The notes beneath the pieces are model-generated. The model was not told the origin of the DNA. It saw nothing but the letters and a program-made list of their open reading frames with translations, and ran no database searches. Shown one piece after another: positions 12,213 through 23,597 of a stretch of DNA of 64,000 nt. Each line of letters begins with the position of its first letter. Position 1 is the first letter of the stretch. A program made the translations under genes and the position numbers. The DNA comes from Sesamum alatum (Eukaryota; Streptophyta; Magnoliopsida; Lamiales; Pedaliaceae), in contig JACGWO010000006.1 of NCBI GenBank assembly GCA_034509735.1, positions 34,651,141-34,715,140 of the forward strand, read 5' to 3'.

Positions 12213-13408
12213 CTTGGTGGCGATTTTCTCCCATAGCTGCAGTTTAAATTTCGATTTCAATTGGCTTTTCTTGTTCAAGTAAGAATTTTTCCCCTTTCTC
12301 CCTTCTCTTGATATGCATATAGGTGTGTATTTAGTACAAATACATGTGATTTCAGGCCATTTGAATTTCTCATGCTGAATTTGTGTGCTTGTTTTCTTGT
12401 ACGTTGAGACTGTATGCGTATGTGTCGCTCTTGGATCTTGGTTTATTTCGATTCAGGGTTTTGTTTGATTTCAAACTCTGGCGTAGTTTTTGATATGTTT
12501 ATTCTCAAAATGATACAGATTCATAGATTGATTAGGCAGGGTTGCGAATTATGTTTCAGTCAAGTGGGATTTTGTTTTAGGAAAAACGGTTTAATTTTAT
12601 GAAAATCTGCTAGTCCCAAGATCGAAATGAGTGTGAATGAATCGTTGAGGCAATATTATTCTTTTTCATGGAAATTAGCCTGTTTGTCTTGTAAGCATCC
12701 AGCAGCAAGAAACGAGAGGGGATCGTATTTCGTAGATGTTAATGTGTGAAAATGTCAGCAAGAATGTTGCATAGTTGTTTGATCCGTTTATAGATGGAAT
12801 TTGTTTTACATGTTCCAATAATACATGAACAATCAAGCATCATATGAATGTGTTTCTACATGTCTTAAGTATTTTTTGACACCAGTTGCTATAAAATCTG
12901 TGTGTTTGCAGTTGTAATAACTAAACATACGGGCTTGTTTTTAACTAGAAGGCGGGAAAGCTAGAGTAGGAATGTTCAATCAGTATGCATCGCCTGAAAG
13001 GAATTCAGGTTGAAGTTTAGTTGTTATGATTACATAGGTCTTGTTCATTCCTCAGGATAGTAACTTGCAGGCACTGGTTCATATTCGGTTGTTTGTGTAA
13101 ACATGTCACCATAAATGTAGAATATTGAGTAATGTCTAGAAGTCGAAACTTTTGGTGGACTCTGAATCCTTGGAATTCCATCTTTCTTGTTTTATGAGCA
13201 GGGGTGTTTCTATTAAGTTCATGAGCATAATATGACATTTCATATTAAGGTTGTTCTCAGTCCATGTCTAATTTTCCTAATCTAGTTTTTTTTTTTTTAT
13301 CTTAACTTGAACATGGAGGTTCTTGGAAGCTGCTTTGTTCACTACCATTGCCCTTCAAATGTGCCATGGTTCCAAATTTTCTTTTCTCATGTTATGCAGG
13401 TTGTTGGT
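12211..13408 (+). other. Candidate 5'-UTR exon and leader intron of copy 2
   Basis: A plausible non-coding first exon ends at 12278 (TTCAA before GTAAGAA). The intron then runs to the acceptor TTATGCAG ending at 13399, nine bases before the ATG. This is inferred from splice motifs only; transcript data would settle it. Confidence 0.5.
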
Positions 13409-13966
13409 ATGCTGCGCGAAGTAATATTTACCAAGAGAGTCGGAATCCCTGTTAAAAACATGGACGAAAACAGAGAGGTCCTAGCAAGTGTCATTGCGAA
13501 CCGCCTTCTGAAGCAACTATCAAACATGAAGGCCTGTGAATATGGTTACTTGCTTGCAGTAACGAAATTGATTAGCATAGGGGAAGGAGATAATAACTTC
13601 AGTTCACAACACATCCTTTTTCCAGTAGACTTCCGCTGCCGAACCTTTATACCTGTGGATGGGGAAGTCATGACTGGGATTGTGCACAAAATAAATGAAT
13701 GTGGTGTCTTTCTCAAGTCTGGACCCATGAACATGGTTTATTTATCATCAAGGTTGATGCCAAATTACTATTTTGTTTCGGGGGAAAATCCAATCTATAT
13801 GCGGGAGGATTCTTCCAAGATTGAGGTCGGTGTGGTGCTCCGTTACATGGTTTTTGCTGTGAAATGGGTAGAGGACAGGTGGAGGGAATTTAGAGTGCTG
13901 GCAACCATAGATGCTGATGGCCTTGGGCCAGTTTCATTGAACGGACTAGATGGAATAGATTTGTAA
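13409..13966 (+). CDS. Divergent RNA polymerase subunit 7-like protein, copy 2
   Basis: A 185-residue single-exon protein starting MLREVIFTKRVGIPVKNMD. The frame stays open upstream to 13307, but those codons lie in the likely leader intron, so the ATG after the acceptor at 13399 is chosen. It keeps the Rpb7 two-domain plan: tip motif EYGYLLAVTKLISIGEG, LFPVDFRCRTF, OB part VMTGIVHKINECGVFLKSGP and VSGENP. It is clearly more divergent than copies 1 and 3. It ends LGPVSLNGLDGIDL, an extension about nine residues past the usual end. From memory the Arabidopsis protein At4g14520 has a similar tail after GPISL, so this may be its orthologue. Which polymerase it serves is unknown. Confidence 0.85.
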   Translation: MLREVIFTKRVGIPVKNMDENREVLASVIANRLLKQLSNMKACEYGYLLAVTKLISIGEGDNNFSSQHILFPVDFRCRTFIPVDGEVMTGIVHKINECGVFLKSGPMNMVYLSSRLMPNYYFVSGENPIYMREDSSKIEVGVVLRYMVFAVKWVEDRWREFRVLATIDADGLGPVSLNGLDGIDL

Positions 13967-15330
13967 AGTAATCATCAGTTTCATCCAGGGTCAATTCTTT
14001 GAGTCACTTGTGCAAGAAAAGGGAAAGGGTGTTAACGAATTCTTGATGAACCATTTTAGGTACGGAAGAGTAATGTTTTTATTATTCCTAGTTTGCTTAT
14101 GGGATTTTCACTATGGAAGCCGCTTTAATGAATATGGCCTGGTGACGTTAACTGCTCTCAGTTTCAAACAGTTTGTGTGGACCTTCTAGCCAAGTCTTTA
14201 ACGCGTGGAGGCATAAGGAAGATAAGGGACACAGGATGGCGTAAGCTCAATATATATGAAAGATTAATCTCTAAGGATAGAGGGCCGGCAGCTGGTGGTA
14301 TCCTGGTACATGGAGATTAGAGGTGAAGGCAAACACGGTGGCATATGCAGTGGGAGGAACCACCAACGTCTGCGGTTTAACTGCTCTAGGAAGAAATAAA
14401 TCGTTCTGATTTAATTAAAACAACCCTGAGGATATACTTGTAAACTTTGAGACGGTTTTCTTATCGTGGATTTTTGTAATCTGCGGAATCTGTTACACTG
14501 TATCAGCTCTGATTTCCTTTATTCTTCTTAGATTACAAAGTTTTGAAGCTTGTTATGCCTTTAGATGCATCTCTGTTTTCAGCTGAAAACATATGTAACA
14601 TTGTTCTTTATTACAAGGAATATTAGAACATTACTTTCATAGAAGTATATATGTTCCTTTCTGTTTGTGTAGTATGTTCCTTTACATCTAGAGCTGGATT
14701 TCTCACATATATTATCAGGGGTTCTTCTTTCTGGTTTGAAGTGTTATAATCTGATAAATTGTTCATTGCATTAGGGAACATTAGAAAGTATATGTGGATC
14801 ATGTTTCCAGTTATCAAGTTTTTCAGTAACTAGACGTCGTCTCCTTCATCAAATGTGGGTGAAAACAGGGGTTGTTTATCAGTTCTACTCAGAGGGCATG
14901 TTTACTGTTTTGGATGAGATTATGAAGTGATAGATTAATGAATGATGTTGTTTAGAATAAATGGTTGTAGGCTAATATAATATTTTATTTACTTACTATG
15001 ATATGTTGAAGGATTGTAGGCTAATACAAACTGACTTTAGGGAAAAATTGTAATTTTTCTACACTTGAAGATATTAAGTTAAATATAATACCCAACAGAA
15101 GGTACTTGACCTAATTTTTGAATGATTTGAATACCACCTCAAGAGGTAGTATTCAAACGAACCAAATCATGGACTTATCATGTATTATAACGGGCCGGAT
15201 AATCAAATCAAGGCCCATGTTTTTTCAAGTAAACATGTGTTTGGGAGTGATTGGGCTATATATCAAGCTTAATCATGGATAGTAAACATGCCCAGAGTGA
15301 ACAACTAGTCAATCTTGAAAAAAATTATAT
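13967..15330. other. Intergenic region after copy 2
   Basis: 3' UTR of copy 2 followed by AT-rich DNA. A long open stretch of weak coding character and no recognised gene. A fragment at 15080-15160 mentioning both ends of a small repeat is too degraded to name. Confidence 0.3.
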
Positions 15331-15619
15331 CTTATGTATCTTTACACGTTAATGCAAATGAGTAGGTATATATTCATTGTATGATTGTTTGGTTTGAAAA
15401 GATTTGTTTGACCTGCAAAAAGTCAACCGGGGTAAATATGAATTTTCATTCAATTTTCTTTTTTGTTAATGTCAACAAATTCAATGAATTTTGACTAATG
15501 GATTGATCTATTTGTTAGACGGAAACAAGTATCAGGGATATAAGATGTAATTTCTCAAATCATATGAGGTTTATGTGTAATTATATCAAACTTCAGACGA
15601 GGACGGTGTAATTATCTCT
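15331..15619. repeat. Half copy of family II foldback MITE
   Basis: Only the right half of the family II element is present. It runs from the central TTACACGTTAATGC through GATTTGTTTGACCTG, GGGGTAAATATGAA and CTATTTGTTAGACGG to the terminal GGTGTAATTATCTCT. The left arm is missing. Confidence 0.6.
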
Positions 15620-15989
15620 TTAAAAAATTATAATTAAATAACTGAATTAAATTAAGATACAAATAAATCTACCTTGAGATTAATAAGAAAATGAAATATG
15701 TTGGAAAGATGTTGCATGTTTTTTTTATCAACTAATAAGAAATGGTTTTTGAGAAGCATTTTGGACACAAAAGAAAAACCCCAGACCCCTTTTGGACTGC
15801 CAACAGGGGTTCAAAATACAATTTCGCCAAATACAAGTGGGCTCAATTGTAGAATTCCGATACTTCAGTGGGCAAATCGGTATTTACGAGAAACAAGGAG
15901 CAGGAGTGCAAGTTGATCCGAGTCGGCTCGAGCTCTAGTTATATAATTTATGTTCGTGAGCTCGCGAACCGGCTACCGAGCTCACACAT

Positions 15990-16960
15990 TTTTTTTTATT
16001 TATAAATACTTAATATATTTAGTACATATTTAATATTATATCAAGTTTATATTTAAAATTTACTATATATTAGAATTATTATATTTTTTATTTTAATTTT
16101 ATATAATAATAAAATAGGATATTTTTATTTATATTATCTAAAAACAAGTTTAAGCAATAATTTAGTAAGTTTTGATATTTTTTTGAAAAATAAATATTTA
16201 AAGTAATGCATATAAATGTTTTTGTTATAATTTAAAATTCACTACAACAAAATGCATTTATTTAGAAATTTACCATAAAATTATAATTATTAGTTAATAT
16301 GTCATATTTTAGTTTTAGATGATATTAGATAATGTATTTTGATTTATATTATCTAAAAACAAGTTTAGACAACAATTTTGTACGTTTTTTTATAGTTTTT
16401 TTGTAAATAAATATTTATACAATCCATACAAACTTTATTGTTATATTTCAATATTCACTATAACAAAATGCATTTATTTCGAAATTCACCATAAAATTAT
16501 AATTACGAGTTAATGTCATATTTTAATTTTAGATGATATTAGAATTAGGTATTTTAGTTTTCATTATCTAAAAACAACTTTAACCAATAATTTTGTACGT
16601 TTTGATAATTTTCTTGTAAATAAATATTTAATATAATGTATATGAATTTTAACGTTATAATTTCAATATCCACTACAACTAAATGTGTTTATTTTAAAAT
16701 TCACCATATGTAGAATTATTAGTCAATATATCATATTTTAATTTTAGATGATATTAAAATATTGTATTTTATTATATTATTAAAAACAGGCTTAATCAAT
16801 AATTTAGTACACATTTATAATTTTTTTGAGATAAATATTTAATATGATATATATAAATTTTTATATCATATTTAATATGCACTGCAAATCTACAACAAAA
16901 TGCATTTGTTATTAGTTATATTATCTTGATAATTATTTAATATATATAAATAAATATATT
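15990..16960. repeat. AT-rich tandem array, about 215-bp period
   Basis: The phrase CTAAAAACAAGTTTAA and variants recur at 16138, 16353, 16568 and 16780, giving spacings of 215, 215 and 212 bases. Each unit also carries a CACTACAACAAAATGCATTTATT-like block and a GTCATATTTTAGTTTTAGATG-like block. There are about 4.5 degenerate units, with a partial first unit at the left. No coding content. Confidence 0.8.
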
Positions 16961-17039
16961 AGTTATCTCTTTGTTAGATAAATAAATAAATCAAATAACT
17001 CATTAACGTTTTTCTAATAAAGGGAAAAAGTATGAGATG

Positions 17040-19207
17040 GAGACCAACAATTTTGAAATTGACTTTTTTCTCTCTCTACTCTAACACTCTCTAAGTTGCA
17101 GAAGAGTTCCAGAACCTCACCGTGTGCGTTGGCTACGAATCCATCGGCAGACTTGGCACCCGGCACACCTTCCCTCCGACTCCTCCATTATCAGGTGATG
17201 TTTCTTTTTTTGTAAAGTTCTTTTAATGTTTATCGAAGAAATTTTTGTCCCATAAGTTTTGCTTTCAAGGTGTTTGATAAAATGTATGATTGAACTTTTG
17301 TTGACATTGTTTGGTTTTCGCTTCGGTGCCGGTGCCCAGTCCGCTGCCGTTGGTGGATTATTTGACTATTTTAGTGTGCTTATGCTTTTCTGGTTTTCGT
17401 AATTTTGGGTTAAATTTAGTGTTCGTGTGCTTGGGGAATGAAATTATTTGGGAGAACAAAAGAAAACATAAGAAAACCTGTGTGTTTTCAGTAGCATAGG
17501 TTGATTTTGTTCTTCATTGTTTTGGGTTTGGGTTTGGGTTTTAGGTTTTGACCTGGGTTTTAGGATGTTGCTTGTGTTTTCTCCTGGGATCAAACTTATG
17601 ATGCAAGAGGAAGAAGTGAAGGAAGGGGGGCACAGACATTGATTATTGACAGAAAGGGTGGTGGATTCTACTCAAACCTTCAGAAAGCCAAATAGACATT
17701 CTTCTCAACATCCCTGTTTCGCTGCTTTGTTCTTTTCCCTCTTAATCTGTGCTAATCTTAAGAACTTGTTTCTGGTCTTTTTTTGCTATAGTTTCTTTTT
17801 CTCTTCTTTCTTGTTTGGTAAATTTGTGTGTTTTGCTAAAGATTGGAGTATAGTAATTGATAGAACTGAAATTGTCTAATTCTTTGTCTTGTAGATAACT
17901 AAGAGATAATGTAAAGAACCTGAACAGCAGGCCCGAAGTATTGTAATGCTGGAGGATAAGGTTTGATACGGACTTTGTGGTGTTCTCTGTTCTGCTAGCA
18001 GGCCTGTTTACTGGATTTTTCGAGACCCTGAAACAGAGACACAGCGATCTGCTGTTCCTTCCCTTTCCGAGGTGGGATATATTAGGACTATCATACAGGC
18101 CATGAAGATAAATTTGATATCATTCTTCTGCTATTTCCGTTGACTATTCTGTTTAATATTTTTGGTTGTTATGTATTTAGCTTTCTGTTTGAATGTGTTG
18201 TTTCTTGTGATACTCTCTGGTTGAATAGAATAGTCTATAATTTAGACACTGCACGAATCAATCAGCACAAAGATCTTTTGTTCTATATGAAGCCTGATGG
18301 ACTGACTGCATTTCTTTTTCTATTTTAAAGAAAAAGAACTACATCTTACTTGGATAGCTCTAACAAACCTCAGAACCTCTATATAGTGACAGGAAGGGGT
18401 ACTTATTTGGTTTCATCCTTTGTTTGTCATTACAGTCAACTTTTTGCTGAAGAAAATTGGATGAAATCATTCTGTTGTTTCGTAATGATTCTGTCATGAT
18501 TAAATCTCCATTGAGGTTGTTAAGATCACCATCCAGTCAGTAGATAATAGTCGTTACTTGTTATCGTTCTATGAAGTTTGCACCTACTAACTAATGTCTA
18601 GAATGTTCATCTTTCTTTAATTGATATCAATGCTAGCATTGAACCAATTGGACGAATATCTAGGGTTCCTTTCACGTATGCCGGTGACCATATGGCTTCC
18701 ATGAGAGTGTTTAAGATTTGAACATGCTGTTCTATATGTAGCATTTAGATGGGCTAATAACTTTGAAAAGAACATAAGTGAATCTTTATCCTTCCTCAGA
18801 TATTAACTTGATTATCGGTTGGAAAACAACTGCACTACATGGTATCATTGATAAGCTGATGAGCGTTTTGAATTTCGTTTAGTATTATTAACATCCCATT
18901 CGGAGAACAAACTATTTCAAATGCCAGCATGGTGTAAGAATTAGGACTAATGCCATCATGTTATTTCCCCATTGTGGTGCCTATTGTGTATTTCTAATGT
19001 GCAGTTAGTTCTCTAACCATTCTTTTCATTTACCTGCTGCTGTGTTCATTTGGCCAATAAGCATCAAGAATCCATGCCGTTCTCACATTTCCTCAGGGAC
19101 ATTATGCTAATAATCCAAATATCTTATTACAATGTTAGTTTTGTGGATAATTGTTCTAAAGTTCCACTCACATGTCTACTATCCACAGCAGGTAGTATCC
19201 TGAAAAA
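17040..19207 (+). other. Candidate 5'-UTR exon and leader intron of copy 3
   Basis: A TC-rich stretch near 17070-17100 is followed by a non-coding exon ending at 17194 (ATTATCAG before GTGATG). The intron runs to an acceptor (CCACAGCAG) ending at 19191, sixteen bases before the ATG of copy 3. Additional leader exons within the 2-kb intron cannot be excluded. No other gene is seen. Confidence 0.45.
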
Positions 19208-19738
19208 ATGTTTCTCAGATCACAGTTATCATGGAATGTGGTGGTTCCTGCTGAGAACCTCGATGCTGAAGGTTTAATCCTTCAGAAGGCTATTTTAATT
19301 CGCCTCCTTGACGAATTTTCTGCCAAGAAGGCCTCAAAAGATATAGGTTACTTCCTCGCCGTAACGACTCTGGACCACATCGGTAAGGGCATCGTTAGGC
19401 AGCATACTGGGGACCTCCTCTTTCCCGTCGACTTCAGCTGCATCACCTTCAAGATGTTCCCGGGGGAGATCTTGGAAGGCGTCGTCCACAAAATTCTGAA
19501 GCACGGCGTCTTTGTGAAATGCGGGCCGGCAGAGAAGGTATACATCTCCCATCTCAAAATGGCCGATTACCAGTACGTGCCCGGTGAGAACCCTTGTTTC
19601 AGGAACGAAAAGTCGCCGAAAATCGAAAAGGGTACGGTGGTACGGTTTCTGGTGCTTGCTGAGAAGTACGACGAAGCTGAGAAAGATTTCAGGGCTGTTG
19701 TCAGCTTGGAGGGTGATTTTCTTGGACCCATCAATTAG
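19208..19738 (+). CDS. RNA polymerase IV/V subunit 7-like protein (NRPD7/NRPE7 family), copy 3
   Basis: A 176-residue single-exon protein and close paralogue of the gene at 787, with motifs WNVVVPAENLDAEGL, GYFLAVTT, LFPVDFSCITFK, LEGVVHKILKHGVFVKCGP, YVPGENP and SLEGDFLGPIN. It starts MFLRSQLSWN, close to the family's usual MFLKVQL start, whereas copy 1 starts MYIKSKL. The coding exon is more GC-rich than its surroundings and than copy 2, like copy 1. It probably forms the Pol IV/V stalk with the NRPD4/E4 subunit. Both copies 1 and 3 are full length with no disabling change, so both may be active or specialised. Confidence 0.9.
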   Translation: MFLRSQLSWNVVVPAENLDAEGLILQKAILIRLLDEFSAKKASKDIGYFLAVTTLDHIGKGIVRQHTGDLLFPVDFSCITFKMFPGEILEGVVHKILKHGVFVKCGPAEKVYISHLKMADYQYVPGENPCFRNEKSPKIEKGTVVRFLVLAEKYDEAEKDFRAVVSLEGDFLGPIN

Positions 19739-20328
19739 GACATGTTTATCCTCCCTTTTTTCTTGATTTGACTGATTATGTTGTATTCTGGTTCTAATCT
19801 TACAGATGATGCATGAACCAGTGTTGTTATTCTCAACCTTTTACCTTCGGCTCATACTTAGGATGTAAAGCTAGCTATTGAGCTTGTTTTATGAAGCTGA
19901 TCATTGAATGCAACTGTGTGCACTGCTGAATACAACATAAACCAAACAAAAGACCTAATGTTGTCATTGGACTGTTAAATCTCCTACCGGTTTGGGATAT
20001 GTATGCTGTGTAATAAATAGGACAGAGGCGTGCAAATTTGATACCTGCCAACCTTTAAGACTGAGATATCACAGTTCCCAAGAGGGAAATCTATAAAAAA
20101 AAGGATTTCAAGTGATTCCGTGTTAAAAAAATTTTGAAATTTAGGATGGATTACATGGTAATATTTTTCAGGGGTATTTATGTAAGCTAGCCTTTTGAAT
20201 AGGGAGTGTAGTTATAATTATAATTATAATTTTACGGGGTGTATTTATAATTTTTTAATATAGAGGGTATTTAGTGTATTTTGACTTGACTTCAGGAAGT
20301 ATCAATGTAATTTATCCTAAATTTATTA
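19739..20328. other. 3' flank of copy 3 with repeat debris
   Basis: 3' UTR region, then AT-rich DNA. 20130-20320 contains decayed family I MITE arm phrases (GGGGTATTTAT, ATCAATGTAATTTATCC). No gene. Confidence 0.35.
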
Positions 20329-20648
20329 GGGCCACACTTGGATTGAATTATTTGAATTGCATGAAAAATATGAAACCCATCAATACTTCACAAGATATAC
20401 TTCAAAATGACATCATTTTAATATTAAATTATCCAAACAATTCCAAATGATATGTTATGAAAATTTTAAAATCTTTAGTTTCAAATCAATCGATCCGGAT
20501 ACAATATACTATTTTACAAATATATAATTTAAAATGAGAGTCAAATAATTTGAAAATTTTCCTAATAGCATCGAATTATCCAAACAAATTCTGAGCAGAA
20601 ATTTTAAATTCCCTAACTTTTAATTCCATCAATCCAAACACAATGCAC
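20329..20648. repeat. Short hAT/PIF-like MITE
   Basis: The left end GGGCCACACTTGGATTGAATT and right end AATCCAAACACAATG are inverted around a shared TTGGATTGA core. The interior is AT-rich with no ORF. Ends are approximate. Confidence 0.45.
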
Positions 20649-22488
20649 AAGGGTATCTGATGATCAGACAGAGAGAAGAGATGCCCACTCCAGCTTTGCC
20701 TTCTTTTAGAGATTCTAAAGGTGTAAAGTTGGGAAAGCACCTGAGAATAATCAACCCTCCATGTTTCTCAATCTTTTATAATTATTATTTGTTAAGCACA
20801 ACTCACAATTATCATGTTTAATAATTTCTCATTAGATTCCCTCCACCATTGAAATTTAATCATTTATTATATTCCAAATTGTCATAAAGTTTTGATTTTT
20901 GACATCCATCTCCGATAAGATTTCAATGTTCGAAATCCCCTCTCGAGGGCAGTGGACTTTTTGATTAATTTTACTTTACCAAACTTGAAACTTCAGAGAA
21001 GGTGGATACCAAAAATCAGAACCTCAATAGAGATGGGGTCCCCCAAGAGATAACCCAACAATTTGAGCTCAAAATTTTCTTTGAAAAATTTTGAATTCAA
21101 ATTTGAGTTCGTGCAAATAACTTACCTAAAATGGACATCGCTAGTAACTCAGCCTAATTAACCTATAAAAAAAATAGCAAGTTAAGTATGAAGAAATTCA
21201 GATTTGTAAATAAGACTACATTAGTACCCCATGCAAGCAAGCGATGATGCATTTGTAGTAAGTTTGAACATCTAATAGTCACAAAAATATATAATTTAAT
21301 TTAATCACTGATAAATGTAAAATTTTAAAATCTAAAATTATGGTATTTTTCGAAATTAAGATGATTTAATGAACTTAAACTGCAATTAACTCCCAATTTT
21401 GATTTATTATCTTACAAAACAAATTTTCATTGAATCCCTATTTGGATTTTTTTTTTATTATCGTAAATAGTGTTAAACTATTACAATTTTAAAGGAGACA
21501 GGATTGGACCCTTTTCAAATTTGTGAGAATTAATGGACTAAATTTCAATTAATTATCTCTTTTTTAATCTCTTTGATCACCCAAAATCTTATTAACTCTC
21601 AGCATAAATTTATTTGTTAATCACAAGTAACATAAACAATTTAAGAAAAAAAATGGACCTTTTTGCAATTCAGCCTTATATTTTTTAATTAGTTACATAT
21701 TCATGCCAAATTTTTGTCAAACACCTGCATGAATCATTTTTTTTTTCCTTAAAATGAGAAATACATGTACATCAAGATCTCTATAAAGATCAAGCAATAA
21801 GTCATTTCAGTCAATATATTAATATTCAATATGCCGAGACTTTAATCCATAGCCTCGAATTTATTAATGAACCCTCGGACATAATCACTAAACTAAGACA
21901 CTATTAATCACGAACGATGTTATTAGTTGTAAGCATCTTGAGCAAATTTAAAACAAAAGACAAGATATTTAAAAATTATTAGAAAAATATATATTTAGCG
22001 GAAATAATGACAAAGAAAGTTAAACGGAAAAAAAATCATTCACATGGAAGAAATTAAATATATATCGTCATTTTCCGTCCAAAACATATTGTCAATCTCC
22101 CTCAAATATTTTTGAAAATCTCAATATATATATAATACTCATTTATAATCCATTCTTGATGTATTTTTATTTTTATCTTTTACATATTTAAATTATTAAA
22201 TTATATAAAGTATCTTTAGATTATTCTACTATTATAATAACAATATAGGAATCTGATGCGATACCACTAATCAAATAAAATTTTACATAAAGATATCTAC
22301 GGTAAAAAAAGGGAAAAAAAATCCTTAAAAGTAAAAGCAAAGTAGTAAAAGTGCAATTAAACCCCACATTTTTCACTTAATTGCTTATTCACCCCAAATA
22401 TTTTACCTAACTTCACTAGTCTCAACTCTGAAGTCCAATCCTCACACTTACTGCAGTCTACAAGACTTGTATTTTGCCCTCTCCAAAA

Positions 22489-22491
<3 letters not shown>
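20649..22491. other. AT-rich intergenic region
   Basis: No gene, RNA or named repeat could be supported in this stretch. It leads into the GA-repeat leader of the cytidylyltransferase gene. Confidence 0.4.

Positions 22492-22521
<30 letters not shown>
22492..22521 (+). repeat. (GA)n microsatellite in probable 5' leader of CDP-DAG synthase gene
   Basis: About 14-15 GA units followed by a TC-rich segment, typical of a plant 5' leader. A 5'-UTR intron probably runs from near 22600 to the acceptor ending at 23476. Confidence 0.8.
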
Positions 22522-22522
<1 letters not shown>

Positions 22523-23480
22523 CAAAGGTCAGATCTCTCTCGCAGTTTCAATCTCCTTTTCTATGCTCAGTTAGCGGCTGTCATCTTACTAGTGGTCAAG
22601 TTTCGTTCTTCTTTCCTCTTCCAGTTGGAATGTTTGTTCTTGTATGATTATGTTGGTTTTGTTGAAGCAATGCAGCGTAGTTTATGTTAATGGAGGGCGG
22701 AATTCGTTTTTGGTTTTGCGAATTGATGTATATGTCTGAAGTAAATTTCATACTGTATTGGGTTTAAGTTGGTTGAATTTTTTTTTTCTCATCGAGATGC
22801 ATCCTACAGCTGCTCTGGTTGCTATATATATCTGCTCTTAAGTGCCGAGTTTTTGTTTTTCGCATCAAGATGCATTCTTTGGCTGTTCTGCTGTTGTAAT
22901 TTTCAATCGTATAGAAAATATGTCCATTTCATATAAGGTTTTTTGTTTTGAAGAGCATTAGAAGACGAGGTACTATATTAATTATTGGATTTTCTGCTTC
23001 GCTGCTGCTGATTTATCATTTTTCTTATTATTTATATAGTAATATGTCCTTTATTTTTGTTCTTCTTCGATGGTGAAATTACTAATGAAATCAAAACAAA
23101 GAATTCGGATTTTATTTTTGGTTGCCAAGCGGTAGCATCAAAGATAGGAAATTGAAGTGTATTTATTGCTAGGAACATTGTTAGAAGCTTCTGACTTGCT
23201 TTTTGGATCTTTCTCTTATCTTTGTAGTTGTCGTATAAAGTAGACCGTGAATGTTCTAAATAGGATGGAAAATTAAGAAGCAAGTGTAATAAATAACAAA
23301 AATAAAAAATTCGTAATGAATACCTAGGAGAAGTTTAATTACGCATTTGGCTAGTTGTTCCTTCTTTCTATTATTCCTTGCGGACTATGTTGGGAAGTTT
23401 TTGAATTTGTGTTGGTATTGACAGTAAAAAAGGAAGGAGTTCATTTTCTTATTTGATTTTGTTTTTGTTTATTCAGCAAC

Positions 23481-23590
23481 ATGGAGATTGAAGTGGGGCT
23501 ATAAACATTCTTATTCTTGCTCTTAGTTGCTTAGGTGGTCTCTTAATTAAAATTCTGAGGTGAATGCTTGTTGGTGGGTTCAAGAGATAG
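23481..23590 (+). promoter_or_regulatory. Two short upstream ORFs before the cytidylyltransferase start
   Basis: uORF1 (23481-23504) encodes seven residues, MEIEVGL. uORF2 (23564-23590) encodes eight, MLVGGFKR, and ends seven bases before the main ATG at 23598. Both lie downstream of a likely 3' splice site (ATTCAG ending 23476), so they would be in the mature leader if that site is used. They could lower translation of the main frame; this is inference. Confidence 0.45.
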
Positions 23591-23597
23591 AGAAACG

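Noticed and set aside
13307..13408. N-terminal extension of 34 codons on subunit-7 copy 2
   Set aside because: The frame is open but begins at TTG and crosses a good 3' splice site ending at 13399. The extra residues have no counterpart in the family, so they are read as intron and leader.
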